A stretch of DNA of 64,000 nucleotides from assembly GCF_900128985.1 (NCBI RefSeq), contig NZ_FQUC01000005.1:124001-188000 (forward strand), written 5' to 3'. Position 1 is the stretch's first letter; each line of letters opens with the position of its first letter. Position numbers and translations under genes: made by a program. Shown one piece after another: positions 7,625-16,924 of this stretch. The notes beneath the pieces are model-generated. The model saw nothing but the letters and a program-made list of their open reading frames with translations. It was not told where the DNA came from and ran no database searches. The stretch is from Indolivaga macrotermitis. GTDB lineage: Bacteria; Bacteroidota; Bacteroidia; Bacteroidales; Dysgonomonadaceae.

Positions 7625-8374
7625 TTATTCTGTTTTGCTATCCGTATCTTTTTTCTCAAGCAATTCTTCTATCTCAGAATCCTTGATCAATTTAACATTG
7701 GTCAACAAGAAACGCTTGTCTACAAAATCGCCCATATCATTACATTCCTTTATAGCCTCTTCCGTATAAGAACGTGGATCGTGCTTAAGATCACACAAGA
7801 GGAATACCTTTAGATAATTACCTTTAAAATCAATACTTTCCACCTCGATTTCACTAGCTTCGTACGCAAACTTCAATTCTTTCAGAATTGTTTCTTTCTG
7901 GAAATCGGTAAAAGGTGTACGGTCTTTAGAGGCAATTACCGAAAAATAGCGTAATTTCCCGTCACGTCCTCCCAATCCGGTAGACACAAAGAATTGTTTT
8001 TCGCCTGACAAATCGGCATCCAGCAGTATCTTACTTTCAGTAAGAGCTAAGGCAGACCAGTTTGCCAGTTCGGGTTCCAAAGGGCTGCTATGATAAGTCT
8101 CTATAGCCCTGTATGCAGCTACATCGGCAATTATTGCCAATGCCGACAAATAATACCGTTTGTCTTCGATATTAACATTCGGCGTAAACAGGCGGCCTAT
8201 CATATAATTACGATCGGGTTGCATACTCGTATCCTGAGACTGTACATATTTTGAATACTGAAAATATTTCATTTGCTCTTCAACAGGCACAATCTCATTC
8301 AGCATATGCATATTAGCTTTCATATCACCCGACGCATCTTTCAACTGATTCAGTATTTTATCAAATTTATCCAT
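7625..8374 (-). CDS. Conserved hypothetical cytoplasmic protein
   Basis: A 249-residue soluble protein with no signal peptide or membrane segment. I do not recognise the family. It starts with a helical segment (residues 1-35, MDKFDKILNQLKDASGDMK). A mixed alpha/beta body follows, with GRLFTPNVNIEDKRYYLSALAIIADVAAY in the middle and FFVSTGLGGRDGKLRYFSVIASKDRTPF as a strand-rich segment. The acidic/lysine-rich tail (EELLEKKDTDSKTE) looks disordered. It is divergent from the CAT-like gene, with a 310 bp gap between the two start codons that has no further gene. Confidence 0.6.
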   Translation of the reverse strand: MDKFDKILNQLKDASGDMKANMHMLNEIVPVEEQMKYFQYSKYVQSQDTSMQPDRNYMIGRLFTPNVNIEDKRYYLSALAIIADVAAYRAIETYHSSPLEPELANWSALALTESKILLDADLSGEKQFFVSTGLGGRDGKLRYFSVIASKDRTPFTDFQKETILKELKFAYEASEIEVESIDFKGNYLKVFLLCDLKHDPRSYTEEAIKECNDMGDFVDKRFLLTNVKLIKDSEIEELLEKKDTDSKTE

Positions 8375-8684
8375 GGTTCAACTCTCTTTTGGCAAAAGTC
8401 TGACTTTGCCGGGTTTATTGTGGATATTGTTCAAAAACCGTACCAACGATCATCAATTTCATTGATAAGGACAATCCCAGAGTATATCTCCATCGATAAA
8501 GATGGAGACCCGAAACCTTCATCTTTCTATACCCACAGATATAGGTATATATAGGTTTAACACGGAAAAAGCAAAAAAGTATCGCAAAAAGATCGAAATA
8601 TTTAGTTAAAAAGATAATTTTATGCAAACAATGCCTTATTTTGGGCTGTTTCATCCTTCAGAACAAATAATACCCTATGAATAT

Positions 8685-9347
8685 ATGAAACCTATATTTG
8701 AACCTATAGATCTTGACAAATGGGAACGCCGTAAATATTTCGACTATTTTTACCATAAGATCAAGACTAAATACAACCTGACCAAAAATATAGATATCAC
8801 CCGGCTGATAGAAGTTAAAGAAGAAAAAGGAATAAAGATATACCCTACTCTATTATATCTTATCACACGGGCGGTTAACCGTAACAAAGAATTTCGCATA
8901 AGCTTCAATTCCGAAGGTGTTCTGGGTATATGGAACTATGTGAATCCGGCATATACTATTTTTCATGATGATGATAAAACCTTTTCGGATGTATGGAGCG
9001 AATACAGCGAGAACTTTGCCGTGTTCTACGCAAATATTCTCACCGATATGGAAACTTATAAAGATGTAAAAGAAATAAAAGCCCGTCCCGACCAGCCTGC
9101 CAATTTCTGCCTGATATCGTCCTTACCTTGGCTTAGCTTCGATGGTTTCGGACAGGATACATTTACCGAATCATCGTTACTGTTCCCGTTTATCCGCTTC
9201 GGAAAATATTTCGAACAAGATGGTAGAATTTTATTACCTTTGGCTGTCTTTATCAATCATGCCGTAGCCGATGGATATCATACCTGCAAGCTGATCAACG
9301 ATATACAGTATCTGTCTGACCATGCCGAAGAATGGCTGACCATATGA
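8685..9347 (+). CDS. Chloramphenicol acetyltransferase-like protein (CAT family)
   Basis: A 220-residue protein of the type A CAT fold. The start at 8685 (MKPIFEPIDLDKWERRKYFDYF) gives the family length and N-terminal motif. An in-frame ATG at 8622 would add 21 unconserved residues. SSLPWLSFDGF near residues 145-155 matches the CAT SALPWISFTSF segment. The active site reads NHAVADGYH at residues 191-199, so the catalytic His (192) and structural Asp (196) are present. The first His of the usual HHAVCDG is replaced by Asn. It may acetylate chloramphenicol or another hydroxyl compound with acetyl-CoA. Many Bacteroidetes chromosomal CAT-like proteins have unknown substrates, so resistance is not established. 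Confidence 0.8.
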   Translation: MKPIFEPIDLDKWERRKYFDYFYHKIKTKYNLTKNIDITRLIEVKEEKGIKIYPTLLYLITRAVNRNKEFRISFNSEGVLGIWNYVNPAYTIFHDDDKTFSDVWSEYSENFAVFYANILTDMETYKDVKEIKARPDQPANFCLISSLPWLSFDGFGQDTFTESSLLFPFIRFGKYFEQDGRILLPLAVFINHAVADGYHTCKLINDIQYLSDHAEEWLTI

Positions 9348-9411
9348 CAGGCTATTACTCTTAATTTATAATAATAACCAAAAGTAATTTTTCAAACAAC
9401 ACATACAAATT

Positions 9412-10221
9412 ATGGGATTATTTGATTTTTTCAAAAAGAAAAAAAACACAGAACAAGTTAAGCCTGAGTCTGAAAGATCAACTTTAGCTATGGCGATGCC
9501 AATGTTTAGTGATGGTAAAAGTTTTGATATGAATAAGGTTGTAGAACATTTACAATCTTTCTGGCAACTTTCGGTGACTGACTTTTCAGGAGATAGTAAC
9601 GAAACTGCTGTTTTCAATGTGGACGGACACTTGGTAGCTTTGGCAGATATGCTTGTGCCTATCCCACTGGAAGAACTTAATGAAATTATCAGATTTACCT
9701 ATTTATGGAAAAATGCCGGAGAAGAGACAAGCCGCCATACCGGCCATGCATTAGTAACGGTAATGGGTAATAATGGTACAGAAGTTGAAAGGCGTACCCT
9801 ACTGAGTAAATTACTCTGTTCGATAATGCTTACCACACCCGAATGTATCGGTATATATCAGGGAAACGAGACATTACTACTTCAGCGTGATTTCTACCTG
9901 GCGGCTGTAGAAGATTTACAAAACAATCGGATACCTGTTCCGGCATGGATATATATCGGTTTAAGAGGAACGGACAAAGGCATTGACGCCTATACGTTCG
10001 GGATGAAGAGTTTCAACAAGCCCGAATTTGAAGTAATAGGTACCCCACTCGATCACGATCAACTGTATACGCTGATACTGAGTATCGTTTCTTATACTCT
10101 GGGTAATGACGTAACCTTTGGTAATGGAGATACATTCAGTCTTTCGGAAAATGCCAGTATGAGAATTACAGCATCCAAAGGCAGATATATAGACGATATC
10201 ACATTGAAACTGGATATGTAA
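9412..10221 (+). CDS. DUF4261 domain-containing protein
   Basis: A 269-residue cytoplasmic protein. A basic, disordered N-terminus (GLFDFFKKKKNTEQ) precedes a domain that I assign to DUF4261 from the segments TLAMAMPMFSDG, VPIPLEELNEIIRFTYLWKNA, HTGHALVTVMG and PVPAWIYIGLRGTDKGIDAYTFGM. Family members are often found near secretion or immunity genes, but no such neighbours occur here. The next gene begins 6 bp downstream, so it is probably co-transcribed with the lipoprotein gene. Function unknown. Confidence 0.75.
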   Translation: MGLFDFFKKKKNTEQVKPESERSTLAMAMPMFSDGKSFDMNKVVEHLQSFWQLSVTDFSGDSNETAVFNVDGHLVALADMLVPIPLEELNEIIRFTYLWKNAGEETSRHTGHALVTVMGNNGTEVERRTLLSKLLCSIMLTTPECIGIYQGNETLLLQRDFYLAAVEDLQNNRIPVPAWIYIGLRGTDKGIDAYTFGMKSFNKPEFEVIGTPLDHDQLYTLILSIVSYTLGNDVTFGNGDTFSLSENASMRITASKGRYIDDITLKLDM

Positions 10222-10227
10222 ATATAT

Positions 10228-11235
10228 ATGTGGGGAAAGAAAGCACCTGTCCATTTCTTAATAGCCTTTCTTCTGTTTTATCTTATGTCTTCTTGCGGAT
10301 ACCGTAAGACCGAAAAGGATAAATATCCTGATATGCCCGTATTTCCTAATATGGAAGGAGGTTCTGTAAAAATGGATACAATCCCTTTCCGTAATATTTC
10401 GTTATCAGAAATAGTTTATAATGACAAATATTACTTTGTACCCTATTATACAGACTATAATCATTCGGGTATGGCAATTGTAGATGGAGTCCTGAGCCTG
10501 ATAAGTAATTGGTCTTACGATAATTCTAACTTCACATATTTAACAGACACTTTGGGTTCGGTTATTGCGATTGACAGGATAAACGAAACGGCATCTAAAT
10601 ACGAAGCACCTTATAACGAGGCTACAGATATTCCTTTTCTCAAAATGGATAAGCTGCGTGAAAGGCTGGGAGAAAAGTATAATTCATTTCTCGAAGATGC
10701 CAAAAGAGCAGATTCTTCTTATGTAAATACAGATAACATCTTAGATAGTATATACATGGCGCATCTGCTAGAAAAGCATAAAGGATACACACCATACCTA
10801 CTTACCGGCGGATCGTATGATTATCCACCTTGTATTATTTTTGTAGATAAAAAAGAGCCGGAAAAACAACTTTTAGCAGAGATTCCGCCATATAGTATAG
10901 AACCCGAAGAATGGAATATACGTACATACCCTCTATTGAAAAAGAGGCTGATAGATTTACCAGATACAGAAAACCCATCTTTGGTTAACTTCGATGATGC
11001 AGTACTCGAAAACCGTTTCGGAGGGAGCGGAAATCATTTCGTTGCCGATATATCATTCCGGCAATCAGGATATCAATATTACAAACTAACGGAAAACGGA
11101 AAAGAACACTTGTTCAAGATTTATCACACCAATTTAAATTTCAGCGTCTTGCAGGAAATCAAAAATCCGTTTAACAATCAGGTATTATTTATCAACAATG
11201 AAAATAACAACCTTTATCTGATACGTAAAAACTAA
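10228..11235 (+). CDS. Lipoprotein of unknown function
   Basis: A 335-residue protein with a type II signal peptide: hydrophobic segment about 8-20 and lipobox LMSSC, with Cys 23 as the lipidated residue. The mature part has repeated strand-rich segments (YNDKYYFVPYYTDYNHSGMAIVDG, LTDTLGSVIAIDR) suggestive of a beta-propeller-like or periplasmic sensor fold, but no family is recognised. It follows the DUF4261 gene after 6 bp and is convergent with metA, 9 bp away. Confidence 0.65.
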   Translation: MWGKKAPVHFLIAFLLFYLMSSCGYRKTEKDKYPDMPVFPNMEGGSVKMDTIPFRNISLSEIVYNDKYYFVPYYTDYNHSGMAIVDGVLSLISNWSYDNSNFTYLTDTLGSVIAIDRINETASKYEAPYNEATDIPFLKMDKLRERLGEKYNSFLEDAKRADSSYVNTDNILDSIYMAHLLEKHKGYTPYLLTGGSYDYPPCIIFVDKKEPEKQLLAEIPPYSIEPEEWNIRTYPLLKKRLIDLPDTENPSLVNFDDAVLENRFGGSGNHFVADISFRQSGYQYYKLTENGKEHLFKIYHTNLNFSVLQEIKNPFNNQVLFINNENNNLYLIRKN

Positions 11236-11244
11236 TATATTCTT

Positions 11245-12198
11245 TTATTCTTTCTCCGCCGGAAGTTGAATATTCCCCAGCATTTCTATCTGAGACAGGT
11301 CGTAAGGCGTTTCCTGATACAGGTAATAATTCATCCAGTTGTTAAACAACAGGTTACCATGACCCGTCCAGCGCGAGATAGGTTTCTCTGCCGGATTATC
11401 GTGCCTGTAATAATGCTTTGGGATATCTATCTCAGCACCTTTTTCCTTGTCTCTCTGATATTCGTTATGTAGAGTATAAAGCGAGTATTCGGAATGCCCT
11501 GTCACATAAAATTCACGTCCGCCACGCCCCACAACAATATAAACACCTGCTTCGTCCGATTCGGATAATATTTTCAGGTCTTTGTGTTTTTCAATATCTT
11601 CTTTACGCACTTCGGTATGACGGCTGTGCGGAGCATAAAACTCATCGTCGAAACCTCTGAACAGCGGAAAACTGCGGTCGTTGATCGTATGTTTAAATAC
11701 ACCGAATGTTTTTTCGGGTAACAGATGCTTCTTCACCCCATAAAAACGGTACAAAGCAGCCTGAGCCGCCCAACATATATAGAATGTAGAAGTTACATGT
11801 ACTTTTGCCCAATCGAAAACCGAAGCCACTTCGTCCCAATAGCTAACCTCTTCATACTCCATCATTTCTACAGGCGCACCTGTAACGATCAAACCATCGT
11901 AGTTCTGATCTTTTACCTCATGGAATTCTTTGTAGAAAGCATCCATATGTTCGATAGGAGTATTTTTGGACTGATGTCCCGATAGCTTCAGGAAATCGAC
12001 TTCTATTTGTAATGGAGAGTTCGATAATAAACGTACCAAATCTGTTTCGGCTGCAATTTTTATAGGCATCAGATTAAGTATCAAAACCTTCAAAGGTCTG
12101 ATATCTTGTTCTTTTGCTCGAAGCTGAGACATCACAAAGATATTCTCCTTCTTCAGTATTTCTATCGCAGGCAGATTATCGGGTAGCGTTACAGGCAT
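11245..12198 (-). CDS. metA: Homoserine O-acyltransferase MetA, probably acetyl-CoA specific
   Basis: A 317-residue MetA-family enzyme that activates homoserine for methionine synthesis in the cytoplasm. The catalytic triad sits at canonical positions: Cys 142 (YICWAAQAALY), His 235 and Glu 237 (VTGHSEY). Residue 111 is Glu (GAPVEMMEYEEV). In characterised MetA proteins Glu at 111 goes with acetyl-CoA use and Gly (as in E. coli) with succinyl-CoA. The enzyme is therefore better described as homoserine O-acetyltransferase of the MetA type, although automated annotation usually says succinyltransferase. It is monocistronic, convergent with the lipoprotein gene. Family assignment is certain; acyl specificity is inferred from one residue. 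Confidence 0.95.
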   Translation of the reverse strand: MPVTLPDNLPAIEILKKENIFVMSQLRAKEQDIRPLKVLILNLMPIKIAAETDLVRLLSNSPLQIEVDFLKLSGHQSKNTPIEHMDAFYKEFHEVKDQNYDGLIVTGAPVEMMEYEEVSYWDEVASVFDWAKVHVTSTFYICWAAQAALYRFYGVKKHLLPEKTFGVFKHTINDRSFPLFRGFDDEFYAPHSRHTEVRKEDIEKHKDLKILSESDEAGVYIVVGRGGREFYVTGHSEYSLYTLHNEYQRDKEKGAEIDIPKHYYRHDNPAEKPISRWTGHGNLLFNNWMNYYLYQETPYDLSQIEMLGNIQLPAEKE

Positions 12199-12283
12199 AT
12201 CAATTATTCTAATTTTTTCTTAAGTGTCGAAATGTAAAGTTACAAAAATCAGAATGAAAAATATATACTTCTAAATAAAAATC

Positions 12284-12291
12284 TATATTTG
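12284..12291 (+). promoter_or_regulatory. Candidate -7 box (TATATTTG)
   Basis: TATATTTG matches TAnnTTTG, 38 bp before the ATG at 12329. No convincing -33 element. Confidence 0.4.
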
Positions 12292-12328
12292 TGGGAAACA
12301 ACCTGTAAGAAACAACACCATAAACGAT

Positions 12329-13918
12329 ATGAGAAAGCTATTGCTCTTCATTTTTTTAGCTTCATCTGCCTACACATTTGCACAACCTCAAAAGATGTTG
12401 CCTAAAGAGATACGATGTGCAGATTTCGTATTAAAATACGAGTACGACGATATGAACAGAATAATAAAAATAACCACCGGATCAGATGGTAAAACTGTTG
12501 TAGACTCAATTGTATATGTGCGAACAGAGATAACACCGGGCATATTCTATTCATCTTACAAGATATACGGATACGAAGAAAGCGGAAAAGGCGATCAATA
12601 CCAGCGAAAAGACAAAGACCCATACGAGTATAAACACGGAAAAGTAAAAAAAGGAGTTGACTATTTATCGTCAGATGACAATGGTATACAATTCGATTAT
12701 GTATTGGATACAACCATGAGGCCACAGCAAAAAGCCGGACGTTACTGGGACAGGTATTGCGACTGTTATAAGAATGCTAAGTACTTCTATGATAAGCAGG
12801 GCAACCTGACCTTACTTACCTCTGAAAAAAACAGCAACCGCGAGGAAATGGCTGATTGGGAGAAGTCCCTGTTCGATGCCGAAATCAGTTATGACCAGCG
12901 TAACGGTATCTTCGCTAATATCAATCCACAGTCGTTATGGATATTAAGCGAACCCACAGAGCAATTTTATCCTTATCTGCACCTTTACAATAATGTTTCT
13001 AAATTGAGAAAAGATATTAATGAAGATGAAGATATAAACAGCCCCGTTAAGGTCGATTATCTGTATACTTACGACAGTAGAAATTATCCCGAAAAAATCC
13101 GGCAGATTATAATAAACGACGAAAATGAGGAAACAGGAAATATTTACACCATTACATATCAAAAGGCACAACAACTGCCTGCCGCACCCAAACCTTTAGC
13201 CGAACCGGTTGTATCGTCCAAAAAGCTATTGCCGGAAAAAATATTCACCGAAGGCTTCTCTCTGTCATATACTTATGACAACAAAAACCGGATTACATCT
13301 ATAAAACAAACAGTATCGGGTGAAGTAGAGAAACACGACAGCATTACTTATTTTCCGGATCATATGGGAATGGTTGTCATAGATTTAACAGACAATGAGG
13401 TTTCAAGTATCATGAAATACACTTCTCATAAAGGGAATACTTACGGAATGGAATCCGAAGACGGTACTATAGAATATACTTTCACTCCTTCGGGAAAATT
13501 AGAATGGATGATCTCGAAAGATGCCGGTTATAACGAAGAAACCTCTATAGACCCTCCTGTAATGATCGGGTATGTGTATGACGAAAAAGGAAATCTGATA
13601 GATATGGATTTACCTAACAATGCTTCGGGCGACAGGGTAAACCGAAGCCTGCAAATGCTTGAATACTGGAACTTAAACTACGATAACAAAAACGGTATAT
13701 TTAAGCATGTCAGTCACGAAAGCTTTCCTTTTCTGTTCGATATGGGCAATATCCTGCCTTGCTATTATTTCTTTGGCAACAATTTGAGATCGATAACCGA
13801 AGGTGATAGTGTTATAACACATTTCTTCTACAAATACAATGAATATGATTATCCGTCGATACTCAGATCAGGAGAAGCCAGCATATCAATAAGCTACGTA
13901 GAAGCAAACTCTCATTGA
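12329..13918 (+). CDS. Exported protein with internal duplication (YD-repeat-like)
   Basis: A 529-residue protein with a signal peptide (1-18, TFA-Q). The mature part consists of two similar halves. LPKEIRCADFVLKYEYDD near residue 25 and LPEKIFTEGFSLSYTYDN near residue 305 both lead into a strand-turn pattern ending D-x-NRI. Tyr-Asp turns such as YTYDNKNRI, YVYDEKGNLI and FYDKQGNLT resemble isolated YD/RHS repeats, but there is no RHS core or toxin domain. Its location is periplasmic or outer-surface. Function unknown. It stands alone and ends in a strong hairpin terminator at 13939. Confidence 0.7.
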   Translation: MRKLLLFIFLASSAYTFAQPQKMLPKEIRCADFVLKYEYDDMNRIIKITTGSDGKTVVDSIVYVRTEITPGIFYSSYKIYGYEESGKGDQYQRKDKDPYEYKHGKVKKGVDYLSSDDNGIQFDYVLDTTMRPQQKAGRYWDRYCDCYKNAKYFYDKQGNLTLLTSEKNSNREEMADWEKSLFDAEISYDQRNGIFANINPQSLWILSEPTEQFYPYLHLYNNVSKLRKDINEDEDINSPVKVDYLYTYDSRNYPEKIRQIIINDENEETGNIYTITYQKAQQLPAAPKPLAEPVVSSKKLLPEKIFTEGFSLSYTYDNKNRITSIKQTVSGEVEKHDSITYFPDHMGMVVIDLTDNEVSSIMKYTSHKGNTYGMESEDGTIEYTFTPSGKLEWMISKDAGYNEETSIDPPVMIGYVYDEKGNLIDMDLPNNASGDRVNRSLQMLEYWNLNYDNKNGIFKHVSHESFPFLFDMGNILPCYYFFGNNLRSITEGDSVITHFFYKYNEYDYPSILRSGEASISISYVEANSH

Positions 13919-13938
13919 AGCACAATAAAATAAAAAAG

Positions 13939-13970
13939 GCAGGGGTATTATTCACAAACAATACCCCTGC
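13939..13970. terminator. Bidirectional intrinsic terminator
   Basis: An 11-bp stem GCAGGGGTATT / AATACCCCTGC with a 10-base loop. On the minus strand it is followed by a U-rich tail (CCTTTTTTATTTT), so it serves coaA; it can also serve the plus-strand gene ending at 13918. Confidence 0.85.
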
Positions 13971-13992
13971 ACTATATTATTAAACCTTTGAC

Positions 13993-14934
13993 CTACCTTC
14001 TCAGGCGTACATAATCAACCTGATGATTTTCACTCTTATGAAGAATCAGGCTTGCACGTTCGCGTGTAGGTAATATATTCTTCCGTAAATTCTTACGGTT
14101 TATTTCGCGCCATACACCTTTAGCCATTTGGGTGGCACCAACATCGGTCAGTTGCGTAAAATTATAGAAATACGAATCGGGATTGGCAAATGCTCCCTGC
14201 CTGAACTTCAGGAAACGCGATATATACCATTCTTCCAGAAGGTCTTCTTCGGCATCTACATAAATAGAAAAGTTCAGATAATCAGACAAAAACACACGGG
14301 GCTTGCTTTGCGGATAATCCATACCGCTCTGCAAAACATTAAGACCTTCGATAATAAGTATATCGGGCTGCCGAATTACCTCATATTCATCGGGAACCAC
14401 ATCATAGATCAGATGCGAATACTTAGGTGCTATCACTTCAGGCTTCCCCGATTTCACATCACTCACAAATTGCAGTAAACGATGAATATCATACGATTGC
14501 GGGAATCCTTTTTTCAGCATCAAACCATTCTCTTCCAATACTGTATTCGGATAAAGGAAACCATCTGTAGTGATAAGCGCCACTTTCGTATCTTCTTTCC
14601 AACGGCTCATCAAAGCCTGCAAAACACGGGATGTAGTACTTTTCCCGACCGAGACACTTCCGGCAACACCAATGATAAACGGTATCTTACTGGGTTTCTG
14701 ATTCAGGAATTTCATCATAGCCGCCTGCCTGCTGGTTGTAGCAGTTACGTAATAGTACAATAAACGGGTAAGGGGTAAATAAATATCACGTATCTCGTCG
14801 ATAGACAACTCGTCGTTGATACCTTTCAGTTTGTCTACTTCTTCGGGGGTCAGAGTCATAGGCTCCGACTCACGCAATGCCGCCCATTGCTGCCTGTCGA
14901 AAAGCATATAAGGGCTAAGGGGTGAGGTTTCCAT
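13993..14934 (-). CDS. coaA: Type I pantothenate kinase CoaA
   Basis: A 313-residue kinase that phosphorylates pantothenate, the first committed step of coenzyme A synthesis (cytoplasm). The P-loop [12 protein letters not shown] is at residues 89-100. Further family signatures are the segment starting TTDGFLYPN (about residue 124), [27 protein letters not shown] and [11 protein letters not shown]. Length and motifs match type I CoaA of E. coli type, which is feedback-inhibited by CoA; type II and III kinases look quite different. It is monocistronic, with a terminator downstream at 13939. Confidence 0.95.
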   Translation of the reverse strand: METSPLSPYMLFDRQQWAALRESEPMTLTPEEVDKLKGINDELSIDEIRDIYLPLTRLLYYYVTATTSRQAAMMKFLNQKPSKIPFIIGVAGSVSVGKSTTSRVLQALMSRWKEDTKVALITTDGFLYPNTVLEENGLMLKKGFPQSYDIHRLLQFVSDVKSGKPEVIAPKYSHLIYDVVPDEYEVIRQPDILIIEGLNVLQSGMDYPQSKPRVFLSDYLNFSIYVDAEEDLLEEWYISRFLKFRQGAFANPDSYFYNFTQLTDVGATQMAKGVWREINRKNLRKNILPTRERASLILHKSENHQVDYVRLRR

Positions 14935-14995
14935 TCTTCTTTATTACTCTATTGCGGCAAACCACAATAAATATTTAGACAACAAATGTACAAAA

Positions 14996-15022
14996 AAGGG
15001 TAGACAAAATTGCCGTACCCTT
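14996..15022 (-). terminator. Intrinsic terminator after the DUF418 gene
   Basis: A 7-bp stem AAGGGTA / TACCCTT with a 13-base loop. On the minus strand it runs into UUUUUUG, downstream of the DUF418 stop at 15054. Confidence 0.7.
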
Positions 15023-15053
15023 CCCTGTTTTATATATCAAAGCCTTTTTCTTC

Positions 15054-16220
15054 TTACTTTTTGGCACCTATCCATGTGGCTTTCCGCCAGATACCTTCGA
15101 GAGGACCATGACGGTGGTTTTTCATCCACCAGCAGGCAAAAGCATATTGGATAAAGAATAATGCAATACCTACAAAGAACGATGCTGTAATGCTCAGCTT
15201 ATCGTGCAAGCCAAATCCCCAGTTATAAAATAACAATGATCCCATTATCGATTGGGTAATATAGCAGGTAAGGCTCATCATTCCGTAAGGAGCCAGTTTA
15301 CCCAGCAGGTTGTGCAGGCTTGTCAGATAATAAGCTGTGATGATTGTAGATACAATGAAGAACATAAAGCATAGATTAGACCACGATTTGATAGTCGTTA
15401 CCATTGGGGTAAGTATAGCCTTATTTTCTATAAAATCAGGCAGCATATTAACCAAACCGTACAACGGGAAGAAACAAATAATAGATATTACCAGTGTCTT
15501 CTTCCAGAATCTGAGATTCGCATCGGTTTTCTTCAATAAACCTGTACGTCCTATAAGCATACCTATCATAAACATAGCTGCCGTTTGGAATACCCTGCCG
15601 AATTCCCATGCGTATGTAAGTGAGGCCAATTGCCCGTCATACAGATTCATTCTGACAGTTTCGAAGAAAGTACCGTCCTTCTGAACCACAAAAGCCTGCT
15701 CAAAATAATACATGGCAAGGCTTTCGCCCGGTACAAAATCGGGATGCGTTAGCGCATATATCAGTTTATACCATTCGACCGGTTGAAGCATACATATAGT
15801 AAGTATCACAAATACAGCCTTATTAGACAACCGCGAAACAGGTATAAGCGCAAAACCTACGATCGAATACAATACCAATACTTCGCCTGTGAAAAACATG
15901 GCATTGATATTACCCCATATAAATAATAACACCAACCTCCATGCAAAACGAAGCCGGAAATCATTTCCCTTCAATGTCTGATTATTATCCTGAATAAAGA
16001 AACTGAATCCGAAAAGCAAAGCAAAGATGGCATATCCTTTGCCTGAAAAAGCAAAGAATACCGAATCCCAGATAGCTGTATCAAAGAATTTCAGCCATTC
16101 GTTTTCTACTGTCGGAAATGAATAAAAATTGAAGTGTTCAATGGTGTGTATAAGAAGTATCGCCATTATGGAAAATCCCCTCAGTACATCAGCCACATCA
16201 ATACGGTTCGATTCGCTCAT
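15054..16220 (-). CDS. DUF418 family multi-pass membrane protein
   Basis: A 388-residue inner-membrane protein with about ten hydrophobic helices. The N-terminus RIDVADVLRGFSIMAILLIHTIEHFNF is the start typical of DUF418/heparan-acetyltransferase-like proteins, which resemble acyltransferase-3 family transmembrane acyltransferases. The conserved C-terminal portion has GRTGLLKK, PYGMMSLTCYITQSIMGSLLFYNWGFGL and FACWWMKNHRHGPLEGIWR. The last of these is the DUF418 domain hallmark. It presumably modifies or transports an envelope component; the substrate is unknown. Single-gene transcription unit. Confidence 0.85.
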   Translation of the reverse strand: MSESNRIDVADVLRGFSIMAILLIHTIEHFNFYSFPTVENEWLKFFDTAIWDSVFFAFSGKGYAIFALLFGFSFFIQDNNQTLKGNDFRLRFAWRLVLLFIWGNINAMFFTGEVLVLYSIVGFALIPVSRLSNKAVFVILTICMLQPVEWYKLIYALTHPDFVPGESLAMYYFEQAFVVQKDGTFFETVRMNLYDGQLASLTYAWEFGRVFQTAAMFMIGMLIGRTGLLKKTDANLRFWKKTLVISIICFFPLYGLVNMLPDFIENKAILTPMVTTIKSWSNLCFMFFIVSTIITAYYLTSLHNLLGKLAPYGMMSLTCYITQSIMGSLLFYNWGFGLHDKLSITASFFVGIALFFIQYAFACWWMKNHRHGPLEGIWRKATWIGAKK

Positions 16221-16318
16221 GGATTTGTATGGTATTTTAGAGTTAACAAAAAATTAAACTTCTGCAAAAATAAGATATTTATCAGAATAGCCTAAATATA
16301 GGCGATTTATTCATAAAA

Positions 16319-16361
16319 AAGAGCAGAAATGCTTCATTATACATACGACACTTCTGCTCTT
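16319..16361 (-). terminator. Intrinsic terminator after the GNAT gene
   Basis: A 10-bp stem AAGAGCAGAA / TTCTGCTCTT around a 23-base loop, continuing on the minus strand into UUUUUUAUG. It lies 35 bp after the GNAT stop. Confidence 0.75.
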
Positions 16362-16395
16362 GATTATTTATCTTTCGCCGGACATCCTCCGGTTT

Positions 16396-16839
16396 TTATT
16401 GAATGGTGAAACTACAGTTCAGGTTATCGTCCCCTACTGTTGCACCCATCTTCCTGTAAAAATTGATTGCCGATTCGTTCCAGTTAAGTACCTGCCAGTT
16501 AAGATACTTCACCTTTTTGTGCTTTGCATAATCAATCAGCCCGCAAACGAGCATTGTTCCGACCGAACTGCGACGATATTCGTCTTTTACATAAAGGTCA
16601 TCGAGATAGATGGACTTTCCGCTCCATGTATGGAACAGAGTCGAGAATAAGGCATAACCGACAATCTCATCTTTCGAGTTTTCGGCTATCAGGCAGGTAA
16701 AATAATCCATCTGTTGCTTAAACTCATCGGGGGTGGTTTTCACCTTTTCTATCTTACCGAGGTAAGTGGCAAATTCTTTGACCAGATTAAATACTGTGGG
16801 CAGGTCTTCTACCGTTGCTTTTCTTATTTTGATATCCAT
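16396..16839 (-). CDS. GNAT family N-acetyltransferase
   Basis: A 147-residue GCN5-related acetyltransferase. The start MDIKIRKATVEDLPTVFNLVKEFA is the usual beta1-alpha1. SIYLDDLYVKDEYRRSSVGTMLV is motif A with the acetyl-CoA-binding R/Q-x-x-G-x-G/A loop (here RRSSVG). LNWQVLNWNESAINFYRKMGA is motif B. The composition matches the diamine/spermidine-acetyltransferase-like subgroup (DLYV, NWNE-A-NFY), but the substrate cannot be fixed. Cytoplasmic, monocistronic. Confidence 0.85.
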   Translation of the reverse strand: MDIKIRKATVEDLPTVFNLVKEFATYLGKIEKVKTTPDEFKQQMDYFTCLIAENSKDEIVGYALFSTLFHTWSGKSIYLDDLYVKDEYRRSSVGTMLVCGLIDYAKHKKVKYLNWQVLNWNESAINFYRKMGATVGDDNLNCSFTIQ

Positions 16840-16924
16840 GTTCTATAAATTTTATCAGTGTTGTTTACCTAAATAAAGCTATACTTTTTAGAAAGAAATA
16901 AAAACAAAAAAATAGTTGGATAAA

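Noticed and set aside
12329-13918. RHS/polymorphic toxin
   Set aside because: YD-like turns are few, there is no RHS core signature (PxxxxDPxGL) and no toxin or immunity gene nearby.
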